The notes under the pieces were generated by a model that saw only the letters and a list, made by a program, of their open reading frames with translations, did not search any database and was not told the origin of the DNA. Position numbers and translations under genes: made by a program. DNA of 64,000 nt from Planctomycetota bacterium (GTDB taxonomy: Bacteria; Planctomycetota; UBA1135; GCA-002686595), in NCBI GenBank assembly GCA_029259595.1, contig JAJDEW010000045.1:1-64000 (forward strand), in the 5' to 3' direction. How positions within the stretch are numbered: the first letter of the stretch is position 1; every line of letters begins with the position of its first letter. Shown here in pieces: positions 57,413 to 64,000 of this stretch.

Positions 57413-58765
57413 CTACGGGTTGTCGATGACCACGCGCCCGCCCGAAAGGACGAAACGGATGCGCGATGTTGCGGCGAGCGGGTCTCCATCGAAGACGAGC
57501 AAGTCGGCGTCCTTGCCACGCTCGACCGTCCCCAAGCGGGCCTTCAGGTCGAACACCTCGGCGGGCGTCTGCGTGATCGCGCGCAGGGCGGCGTCGGGAT
57601 CCAACCCGTGCCCCACCGCCAAGGCCGCGAGCAGCCGGAGATCGCGGGCGGCGTCCGTGCCACCGCTTCCGATCACGACGTCGACACCCGCTCGAGCCAG
57701 CTCGGCCGCGAGCCCCAGGTCGTGCTCTTCGTACTCGCTCGCGCGGCCGTCGCCCAGCGGGACGGGCCAGCAGATGACGGGGACGTGCCGGTCCGCCAGC
57801 TCCTGCGCGAAATGCTGCGCCTGACTGCCGCCCGCGATGACGAGCCGCAAGCGGTCGAACTTCGCGGTGGCTGCAAGGAGTCGCTTCAGTTCTTGGAAGC
57901 CGTGCGCCTCGACGACGAGGGGCAGCTCGCCGTTGACCACGCGCGCGAGCACGGCGGAGTCCGCGTCGTACTTCGGCTTGCGCGGCTTCTTGTCTTCCTT
58001 GTAACGCTTCTCCTTGAACTCCTTGCCCTTCTCCTCGGCCTCCTCCAGGTCCTTGTCGCGGGCCTTCTTGGCCTTCTTGAAGTCCTTCTCGAGCTCCTTC
58101 GCTTCCTCGGCGATCTTGGTCGTCCACTCGGCCAGCTCGTCGTCGTACTCGAGCAGGGACTCGTAGTAGCTCAACGCCTTGTCGAGCTGCCCCGCGAGCT
58201 TGTCGACTTCGGACACGCGATCGAAGACGTCGCCGGCGCGTCCGAAGCGCGAGACGCCGACGGTCGCCGCCACGCACGCGTCATCCAGCAGCACCGCGTC
58301 TTCGAGGCGTTGCACGACGAGCTCGGGATCCGTACGCACGACGGTGCCGATTCCACCGATGGAGGCCTTCATCCCCGCCTGCAGACGCGAAACGGTGACG
58401 CCCCCACGCAAGGCTTCGTTACGCAACGCTTCGTCGCTCCAGGCGTCGATCGCGTCGAGCGTGCGTACCGTGGGACCGGTCCCGAGATCGCGCACGCTGC
58501 CCGGGTCGAGACCCAGCTGGCTCCAGGCGTCGAAGAAGCCCGCGCACACGACGTCGCCCTCGATCACACGCGCACCGGCGGGCGCCGCGAGCCCGGCCCC
58601 GACGGCCAGGATCTTGCCGCGCTGGATCAGGATCGAGACGTCTTCGAGGACCTCGCCGGGGCGGACGATCACGCGCTCGGCGCGGATCAGGACGCCGGGG
58701 TCCTCGTCCTGGGGGAACAGGGGCGTCAGTGCGCCGAGCCAGGGGATGAGCCAGCTCCAGGTCAT
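57413..58765 (-). CDS. Exported amidohydrolase-like protein, HxH motif lost (array member 1, operon leader)
   Basis: A 450-residue paralogue at the 5' end of the array. The ATG at 58765 follows GAGGA and gives MTWSWLIPWLGALTPLFP, a weak signal peptide. HxH is replaced by WSQ in CAGFFDAWSQLG. The late region VVIGSGGTDAARD keeps an Asp. A basic/acidic coiled-coil insertion (about 190-255, EEAKELEKDFKKAKK) separates the two parts of the barrel. The closing signature VERGKDADLLVFDGDPL is intact. A promoter for the whole operon should lie in the 295 bases upstream, where I see no sigma-54 motif. Confidence 0.78.
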   Translation of the reverse strand: MTWSWLIPWLGALTPLFPQDEDPGVLIRAERVIVRPGEVLEDVSILIQRGKILAVGAGLAAPAGARVIEGDVVCAGFFDAWSQLGLDPGSVRDLGTGPTVRTLDAIDAWSDEALRNEALRGGVTVSRLQAGMKASIGGIGTVVRTDPELVVQRLEDAVLLDDACVAATVGVSRFGRAGDVFDRVSEVDKLAGQLDKALSYYESLLEYDDELAEWTTKIAEEAKELEKDFKKAKKARDKDLEEAEEKGKEFKEKRYKEDKKPRKPKYDADSAVLARVVNGELPLVVEAHGFQELKRLLAATAKFDRLRLVIAGGSQAQHFAQELADRHVPVICWPVPLGDGRASEYEEHDLGLAAELARAGVDVVIGSGGTDAARDLRLLAALAVGHGLDPDAALRAITQTPAEVFDLKARLGTVERGKDADLLVFDGDPLAATSRIRFVLSGGRVVIDNP

Positions 58766-59060
58766 GGGCGTCCTCGTGGCGTGGCACCTCCCTATGGATG
58801 AGGGAGGTGGCGGGGTCGGAGGGAGGTCGGAGGGTCGGTGCGCAGCGGGGCGCCGCTGGCGCGGGGGTGGGCGGAAGGATAGCCGAGGGCGGGTCCCGAC
58901 GACCAGAACCGCGCCACCGAGCCGTCCGGGCCCCGGGTACAGGATGGGCGAAAGAATTGTGCGCTCTCGCCCCACCCGTGTTGTGTGGAAAGGGCGGAGC
59001 GCCAAGAATTCGAACAATCGGCGTTCGTGGATCCGGGGCCTTTTGGCTCCGCCCCCCCAC
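58766..59060. other. Divergent intergenic region upstream of the amidohydrolase array
   Basis: About 295 bases separate the array leader from the small plus-strand gene. The stretch nearest 59000 is relatively AT-rich (AAGAATTCGAACAAT) and could hold promoters for both directions, but no box pair is convincing. GAGGA just before the array start is the only clear site. Confidence 0.4.
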
Positions 59061-59555
59061 ATGTCGGCCCCTTCTCCGCGCGACCTCGTCGTCCATCAGC
59101 TGCTGCTCGATCCGTCCTTTTGGCGGCCTCGGCTCGAGGCGATGGAAGCGGTTCCGCGGCACCTGGCGCTCCTGCCGCGGCCCGACCTCTCGCGCCCGGG
59201 GATCGAGGTGCTGGAGCTGCGCTTGCGCTCCTGGGACAACCAGCCCTTGCGCGCCCTCCTGGGCCGCCCGGCCTTCCGCCAGGAGGGCGACTGCGTGCGC
59301 ATGCGCCCCAGCTCCAGCGAAGCGGAAGAGCCGGACTACTTGGCCATCGAGGAGGGTCAAACGGACCTTGTCTTCCATTCTGACCCGGATCGCAGGCTCG
59401 AGGACCGCGTTCTCGACGTCGTGCGCCTAGCCCGGGCCGCCTGCTCCCTCGAAGGGGTCGATGGTGAGCACTTGCGCTTCCCTTGTCGCCTGGACCCCGA
59501 CGCTCCCGACGCGCTCGTGATCGCCGACCTGCTGCGGCAGCGCGGTTGGATCTGA
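59061..59555 (+). CDS. Conserved-looking protein of unknown function
   Basis: A 164-residue soluble protein starting MSAPSPRDLVVHQLLLD. No signal, membrane span or catalytic motif is seen. It has an acidic middle (SSSEAEEPDYLAIEEGQTD) and a C-terminal helical part (LEDRVLDVVRLARAACSLEG). The ATG at 59061 has no ribosome-binding site. The next gene overlaps its end, so the two are likely co-expressed. I do not recognise the family. Confidence 0.5.
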   Translation: MSAPSPRDLVVHQLLLDPSFWRPRLEAMEAVPRHLALLPRPDLSRPGIEVLELRLRSWDNQPLRALLGRPAFRQEGDCVRMRPSSSEAEEPDYLAIEEGQTDLVFHSDPDRRLEDRVLDVVRLARAACSLEGVDGEHLRFPCRLDPDAPDALVIADLLRQRGWI

Positions 59556-60673
59556 AGCCGGCTGCGGACGGCCCCGCGCCCAGGGTCGTCGTCTTCGGGG
59601 GCAGCGGCTTCTTCGGAAGCCGGCTCGCTCGGGAGCTCTTGGACACGACGAGCGCCCGGCTCGTGCTCGCGAGCCGCCGACCCCACCTGCCCCCGAGCCT
59701 GGCCGACGGCGCCGCCCGCATCGAGCTCTGCCCGGCGGACCTCGGCCTACCCGCCACGCTCGCGCGCGCCGTCCAGGGCGCTTCCGCCGTCGTGCACGCC
59801 GCCGGGCCCTTCCGGGGCGCCGCGAGCCTGGCTCACGCCTGCATCACGGCCGCCGTGCCCTACCTCGACCTCGCCGAGGAACCCGGCTACCACGCCCGCG
59901 TGCGCGCCCTGGCCCCCGCGGCGCGCGAGCGCGGCATCCTCCTGGCCCCGGGCCTGTCCTCCGTCCCGGCCCTGTCCGCCCTGCTCGCCGCGCGGCTCCG
60001 TCTCCCGGGCCAGCCGGTGGACGCCATCGAGACCTCGATCGCTCCGGGTTCGCGCGGCTCGCGCGGCAACGCGACGTTTCGGTCCCTGCTCGACCAGGCC
60101 GGTCGGACCTTCCTCTTGCCCGGGCCGGACGGCCCGCGCACGGTGCATGGCTTCAGCGCCGGTCGCTGGATCGAGCATCCGCCCCCGGTCGGTCGTCGTC
60201 TCTCCTACCTGGCGCTACCGACGCCCGAGCTCGACCTGTTCGGGGAGCTGTTCGGGGCCGGGAGCCTCTCCTTCCGCGCCGGCAGCGAGTTCCCCGCCGC
60301 GAACCGGCTCCTGGCCGGCCTGGCCGCTCTGCGTCGGCGCACGGGCTTCCCGCCGCTCTCCGCCCTCACCCCCGTGTTGCGTGCGGCCACCGGCCTCGCC
60401 GGGCGCTTCGGCGTCGAGTGCGGCGCCTTGACCGTCGAACTCCGCGCGGGCGCGTCCACGCGCCGGGCGTCGGTCGTCGGCGTGCGCGATGCGGCCCGCA
60501 TCGCGACGGTGCTGGCCGCGATCGCCGTCCAACGCCTGCTCGTCGGTCGACTGACGCATGCCGGCCTGCCCCCCTGGACCACGTGGCTCGGCTTCGACGA
60601 GCTCTGCACCGAACTCGCGTCGCGCGACCTCGCGGTCTGGCTCGACGAGGGCAGCGGCTGGCGTCGGGTCTGA
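59546..60673 (+). CDS. Saccharopine dehydrogenase-like NAD(P)-binding protein
   Basis: About 375 residues. An N-terminal Rossmann fold has the dinucleotide loop VVVFGGSGFFGSRLAREL, followed by SAVVHAAGPF and CITAAVPYLDLAEEPGYHARV, the pattern of saccharopine dehydrogenase-like oxidoreductases such as trans-acting enoyl reductases. The C-terminal part (AGRFGVECGALTVELRAG) fits the same group. The start is uncertain: TTG at 59546 overlaps the previous gene by ten bases and precedes the Rossmann strand by 13 residues, and CTG at 59552 is also possible. The substrate is not predictable. Confidence 0.75.
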   Translation: MDLKPAADGPAPRVVVFGGSGFFGSRLARELLDTTSARLVLASRRPHLPPSLADGAARIELCPADLGLPATLARAVQGASAVVHAAGPFRGAASLAHACITAAVPYLDLAEEPGYHARVRALAPAARERGILLAPGLSSVPALSALLAARLRLPGQPVDAIETSIAPGSRGSRGNATFRSLLDQAGRTFLLPGPDGPRTVHGFSAGRWIEHPPPVGRRLSYLALPTPELDLFGELFGAGSLSFRAGSEFPAANRLLAGLAALRRRTGFPPLSALTPVLRAATGLAGRFGVECGALTVELRAGASTRRASVVGVRDAARIATVLAAIAVQRLLVGRLTHAGLPPWTTWLGFDELCTELASRDLAVWLDEGSGWRRV

Positions 60674-60679
60674 AACGAC

Positions 60680-60712
60680 CGACGCCGCTGCCCGAACGGG
60701 ACAACGGCGTCG
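60680..60712. terminator. Hairpin between convergent genes
   Basis: CGACGCCG (60680-60687) pairs perfectly with CGGCGTCG (60705-60712), with an inner CCCG-AA-CGGG stem. It sits just after one stop and 34 bases before the other, so it probably stops transcription from both sides, though without a T tract. Confidence 0.55.
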
Positions 60713-60745
60713 ATTGCGGGCGTCGGATGACCTCTTGACGGGCCT

Positions 60746-62350
60746 TCAGGGATTGGAGGACGCCTGCACGAACACGTTGGGCTGGATCGTGTCGATCGAG
60801 GTGTTGCGCAGGATGACTTCGGCCAAGGTCTGGCGCTCGACGAAGTCGATCAGGACGGGCGGCAGCCAGCGCTGGTACCAGAAACGGTCGCCGTCACGCA
60901 GGCGCTCGAACTGATCGCTCAAGGCCTTGCGGAAGAGCGAGCCGACCATGGCGGGTCCACTCTTGTCCTCGGCCAAACCACCGATCCAGGGGTCGATGTC
61001 GCGCACGCGGTCGTACGTGTTGCGCAGGCGGTTCTGGAGATCGACGTCGCTCGTGATCTCCTCGAAGCGGTGCTTCGAATAGAGGCCGTAAGCCTGCCGC
61101 GCCTCGTTGTAGCTCATCAGGCCGTGATCCCGGCCGCGTTGGACGTTGAGCGAGGCGAGGTCGAAGCCGCCCGAGCCCGGGGGCCCGAACAGGAAGTTGC
61201 GCACGTCGTCGACGATCAGGGTGTCCAGGGCCTGCGGGCGCTGGGTCGCCAAACCGCGCAGGAGCGGCTCGATGCCGCCGTTGTCGGTGATCTGGCCAGG
61301 CGAGAAGAAGGCGTTGCGCAGGGGCAGATCGCCGATCGAAGCGCCGTTCTCGTCCAAGCGCATGAGCTGCGGCGACAGCATCGTGTGACCGAAGCGGTAG
61401 GCGCAGGTCGAGAAGAAGTTGGCGATGCTGGCGTTGACCCGCGGCTGGTAGCCGATGTACGGCGTCATCGTGCTCGGACCGAGCAAGAGCGGCAGGAACT
61501 CCTTGTACGTGATCGCCTGCAGCTCGGCGCCGACGATCAAGCGCGCGAGCTCGTAGTAGAGGTCACCGGAAAGACCCGGCGCGCGCACGTGCAGGTAGTC
61601 GACCAGCGTGTTGTGCTCGCGCATGAACAGCGTGTGCATCGCCGTCAAGCCGACCTGCTCGTTGCAGCGCAGGTCACCGGCGAGGAAGAGCGACGGATCC
61701 GGTCCGCCGTCGTTCGGAAGGCCGTTGAGATTGAACGGAAGCAGGTCACCCGAGGCGTGGGCGGTCGTCTTCAGTCTGCCTGTCCCGTCGAGCGTGCGCA
61801 GTGCGAGCGCCCGCGCCGGGTCCGAGCCGTAGACGTTCGACGCGTCGATCCATCCCGTGATCTGGTTGCGCTGCTGACGAATGTTGCCGGCGTCCATCTC
61901 GAAGAGCGAACGGTTGAGCGGGATCGTCATCGTCCCCGTTCCGAACGGATCGAAGAAGGGGTCGCCGAGCGGGACGGGAATCGGCATCGGTTCGGCCGGA
62001 TCCGCCGCCATCGTCAGGTCCAGGTCGTGGTCCAGGAACTGCCCCCACTGCCAGAAGAAGTCGGTGACGGCCTCGGGCGCGGGCACCGATCCTGACTGGG
62101 CGCAGATCGCGTTGCTGATCGCGCGAGCACCGGGCCGGTCCGTGCCGGCGGGCGTCGAAGAACCGTCGCCGTAGTCCTCGGGCATGAGGCGCTTGAGCAT
62201 CGTGTCCGCCGCCCCCATCGCGAGGTGGGAGAGGTTGTTGTTCGTCCCGTCGATGGTGCGGAACTCGAGCCCCTGAGCAGCGATCGAGGAGGAGAGGCCG
62301 GCAGCCGCGAGGAGGGCGACCGGGCGGAAGAGAGGTGTGTGTCGAATCAT
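60746..62350 (-). CDS. Secreted animal-type haem peroxidase
   Basis: A 534-residue exported enzyme with signal peptide MIRHTPLFRPVALLAAAGLSSSIAAQ. The myeloperoxidase-family signatures are complete: GQFLDHDLDLT with the distal His108 and adjacent Asp, WIDASNVYGSD, MHTLFMREHN, the proximal His in YRFGHTMLSP, and LNVQRGRDHGL. Such enzymes oxidise halides or organic donors with hydrogen peroxide. The start at 62350 is chosen over one five codons upstream because GAGG lies at the right distance. It is transcribed alone, facing away from the purine genes. Confidence 0.9.
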   Translation of the reverse strand: MIRHTPLFRPVALLAAAGLSSSIAAQGLEFRTIDGTNNNLSHLAMGAADTMLKRLMPEDYGDGSSTPAGTDRPGARAISNAICAQSGSVPAPEAVTDFFWQWGQFLDHDLDLTMAADPAEPMPIPVPLGDPFFDPFGTGTMTIPLNRSLFEMDAGNIRQQRNQITGWIDASNVYGSDPARALALRTLDGTGRLKTTAHASGDLLPFNLNGLPNDGGPDPSLFLAGDLRCNEQVGLTAMHTLFMREHNTLVDYLHVRAPGLSGDLYYELARLIVGAELQAITYKEFLPLLLGPSTMTPYIGYQPRVNASIANFFSTCAYRFGHTMLSPQLMRLDENGASIGDLPLRNAFFSPGQITDNGGIEPLLRGLATQRPQALDTLIVDDVRNFLFGPPGSGGFDLASLNVQRGRDHGLMSYNEARQAYGLYSKHRFEEITSDVDLQNRLRNTYDRVRDIDPWIGGLAEDKSGPAMVGSLFRKALSDQFERLRDGDRFWYQRWLPPVLIDFVERQTLAEVILRNTSIDTIQPNVFVQASSNP

Positions 62351-62465
62351 GGGCCCGGCCCTCACATGGCTCGGACGGTGCTGGAACGAGGAGAGTCCCT
62401 GCCCTGGTGCCTTCCGCGCAGCCGTTTCCGTGCGAAAAGCCCCCTGGAGCGGGTTGTACCGAATC

Positions 62466-63308
62466 TTACCCTGTCCGGTCGCCGTCGGGCGCGCGCCTCG
62501 GATCCGGCGCGCTCTCGACGAGGCTTCGGAGCAGCTCGGCGAGCTGGCGGCTGGCGCTGCGCCCCGCTGCGAGCACGTCCTCGTGGTCGAGGGGACCGGT
62601 CCCGATCCCCGCGGCCGGATTGGTGAGGCACGAGAGGCCGAGCACCGCCAGCCCGGCGGCGGCCCCCGCCTGAGCCTCCTGGACCGTGCTCATCCCCACC
62701 GCGTCCGCACCGAGTCGCCCCAGGGCCCGGATCTCGGCCGGCGTCTCGTAGGACGGCCCGCCGAGGCCGGCGTAGACGCCGCGCACGAGCGGGATCCCGA
62801 GCCGCTCCGCCGTACGGTCCAGGGCCGCTCCCAGCTCCGGGTCGTACACGCGCCCCCGGACAGCACCCACGCGCGGAAGCGCGCCGACACCCTGGAGGTT
62901 CAGGTGGTCCTCGATCCGCATCAGAGTCCCCGGCGCATGGTCGCCCAGCGCGCCGGCTGCATTCGTGAGCACCAGTCGACCGATTCCGAGCGCCGCCATG
63001 GCCCGCACGACGCGCGTGACCTCCAACGGGTGCCGGCCCTCGTACAGATGCACGCGCCCCTGTTGGACGAGCACCCTTCTCCCTGCCACCGATCCCAGGA
63101 GGAGCCGTCCGGCGTGACCGGGAACCGTGCTGACGGGACACCCGGGGAGTTCGTCCTGGGGCAACACGAGCGAGTCTGTGGCGTCGACGAAGGCCGCGAT
63201 GCCCGAGCCCAGCACCAAGCCCCACTCCGCCGCGTCGGCGCCATGGGCACGCAGCGCCGCCGTCAGGCGCGCGAGCTCGTCGGCGTCGTGCTCGAGAACA
63301 GCGCTCAC
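62466..63308 (-). CDS. punA: Purine nucleoside phosphorylase (trimeric type)
   Basis: A 280-residue cytoplasmic enzyme that splits purine nucleosides with phosphate into base and ribose-1-phosphate. The family motifs are clear: LVLGSGIAAFVD, PGHAGRLLLG, LVLTNAAGAL, SYETPAEIRALGRLGADAVGMSTVQEA and SCLTNPAAG. The GTG start at 63308 overlaps the transporter stop as GTGA, so transporter and enzyme are translated together, a natural uptake-and-salvage pair. The C-terminus is Pro/Asp/Arg-rich and probably flexible. Confidence 0.9.
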   Translation of the reverse strand: MSAVLEHDADELARLTAALRAHGADAAEWGLVLGSGIAAFVDATDSLVLPQDELPGCPVSTVPGHAGRLLLGSVAGRRVLVQQGRVHLYEGRHPLEVTRVVRAMAALGIGRLVLTNAAGALGDHAPGTLMRIEDHLNLQGVGALPRVGAVRGRVYDPELGAALDRTAERLGIPLVRGVYAGLGGPSYETPAEIRALGRLGADAVGMSTVQEAQAGAAAGLAVLGLSCLTNPAAGIGTGPLDHEDVLAAGRSASRQLAELLRSLVESAPDPRRAPDGDRTG

Positions 63309-64000
63309 AGAAACACCCCCGCGATGGTCGCCGTCAGCCACGAGGCGAAGGCGCCGCCCAGCATGGCGCGCGGCGCCAAGCGGGCGAGGTCCGCCCGGCG
63401 CTCGGGCGCGAGCGGTCCGATGCCGCCGAGCTGGATGCCGATGCTCGCGAAGTTCGCGAAGCCGCAGAGCGCGTAGGCCGCCATCGCGGCGCTGCGGCGG
63501 TGTTCGAAGACCGGGCCGTCCGTTTCCACCGTTCCCGCGAAGGCCGCGAGCTCCTGGAAGCCGACCAGCTCGTTGACCGCGATCTTCGTGCCGAGCAAGG
63601 ACCCGAAGAGCTGGCTGTCGTGCCAGCCTTCGACGCCCATCAACCAGGCTACGGGCGCGAACACGAAGCCGAAGAGGCGCGACAGCGACAGCTCGCCCTC
63701 GACGCCGAGGAGCTGCCCGAGCCATCCGATCGGGACGTCGACGAGGTTCACCAGGAACAGGAAGGCGATCAGCATCGCGACGACGTTGAGCGCGAGCTTC
63801 AGCCCTTCCGTCGTGCCGATCGCCGCCGCCTCGATCACGTTGTCCGCGCGGCGACTGAAGTCGAGCCGGGCCTGTGCACCGGTGGCCGACGTCTCCGTCT
63901 CCGGCACGAAGATCTTGGCCATCAGCAAGGCCGCCGGCGCGGACATGACCGAGGCCGTCAAGAGATGCGGCCCGAGCTCGGGACCGATGAAGCCCATGTA
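63305..64000 (-). CDS. nupC: Concentrative nucleoside transporter (5' part outside window)
   Basis: The last 231 residues of a CNT-family nucleoside/cation symporter; the N-terminal half lies beyond the right edge. The first visible residues (MGFIGPELGPHLLTASVMSAPAAL) form the mid-protein helix hairpin of NupC, so the ATG at 63997 is internal. Helices follow, including NVVAMLIAFLFLVNLV, GTKIAVNELVGFQEL and AYALCGFANFASIGIQLGGIG, the last with the conserved GFANFxSIG motif of the substrate site. It is coupled to the phosphorylase gene. Confidence 0.9.
   Translation of the reverse strand, partial: YMGFIGPELGPHLLTASVMSAPAALLMAKIFVPETETSATGAQARLDFSRRADNVIEAAAIGTTEGLKLALNVVAMLIAFLFLVNLVDVPIGWLGQLLGVEGELSLSRLFGFVFAPVAWLMGVEGWHDSQLFGSLLGTKIAVNELVGFQELAAFAGTVETDGPVFEHRRSAAMAAYALCGFANFASIGIQLGGIGPLAPERRADLARLAPRAMLGGAFASWLTATIAGVFL

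Noticed and set aside
43694..58765. Repeated amidohydrolase sequences as a mobile or phage-borne array
   Set aside because: No integrase, transposase, terminal repeat or tRNA border is visible, and composition matches the neighbours; ordinary tandem duplication explains the array.
58997..59025. Sigma-70 promoter TTGTGT-N17-AAGAAT (plus)
   Set aside because: Spacing is right, but only three of six and four of six bases match; not strong enough in this composition.

Overview
The window is a stretch of a G+C-rich (about two-thirds by eye) bacterial chromosome. It has no rRNA, tRNA, mobile element or CRISPR array that I can see. The gene content suggests a member of the Planctomycetota or a similar phylum: secreted amidohydrolase-like and sulfatase-like proteins, a very large protein fusing a Ser/Thr-kinase-like domain with TPR, GAF and a sigma-54 activator module, zinc-ribbon membrane proteins, frequent GTG/TTG starts and weak ribosome-binding sites. 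That placement is an inference; nothing here fixes the taxonomy.

Layout. 1-178: 5' end of a secreted protein gene (minus). 601-11084: plus-strand envelope polysaccharide/glycolipid locus with three glycosyltransferases, a lipid/oligosaccharide-type ABC exporter, a small-molecule kinase, an AlgE-like outer-membrane channel and a sulfatase-fold lipoprotein. The last two share DUF5666-like domains. 11147-12919: secreted beta-propeller protein (minus). 13127-18118: the kinase/TPR/GAF/AAA+/Fis regulator, followed by a lone pseudopilin gene. 18732-19148: non-coding, with a minus-strand terminator and a structured-RNA candidate. 19149-25428: DUF1858-rhodanese protein, then an M24 peptidase / sulfatase-like lipoprotein / TPR operon. 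25529-28574: three zinc-ribbon proteins around an SPFH protein. 28618-34096: M61-like protease with PDZ, MATE exporter, DUF2339 membrane protein. 34210-38679: cytoplasm-facing molybdopterin oxidoreductase with an FeS-NrfD fusion subunit and a 44-residue membrane protein. 38749-43613: TrpD-like protein, S41 protease, a repeat lipoprotein with 32-33-residue SVDANR repeats, and a small membrane protein. 43694-58765: a 15-kb minus-strand operon of ten paralogous secreted amidohydrolase-superfamily proteins. 59061-64000: a small unknown protein, a saccharopine-dehydrogenase-like protein, an animal-type haem peroxidase, and purine nucleoside phosphorylase with a nucleoside transporter.

Two observations stand out. 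First, in the ten-gene amidohydrolase operon only three members keep the metal-binding HxH motif. The other seven (eight domains) have lost it in different ways but keep the fold's C-terminal signature and their export signals, so most of the array looks like pseudo-enzymes kept for another role. Second, -24/-12 (sigma-54) promoter motifs occur in two divergent intergenic regions: both genes at 178/601 (two perfect matches) and both genes at 12919/13127 (two near-perfect, back to back). A 15-bp palindrome of form GTCC-N7-GGAC sits about 120-155 bp upstream of each promoter, where an enhancer would be, and one copy overlaps the start of the sigma-54 activator gene. This suggests that the activator controls itself, its secreted-protein neighbour and the polysaccharide locus.

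All family calls were made by reading translations; no profile search was run.
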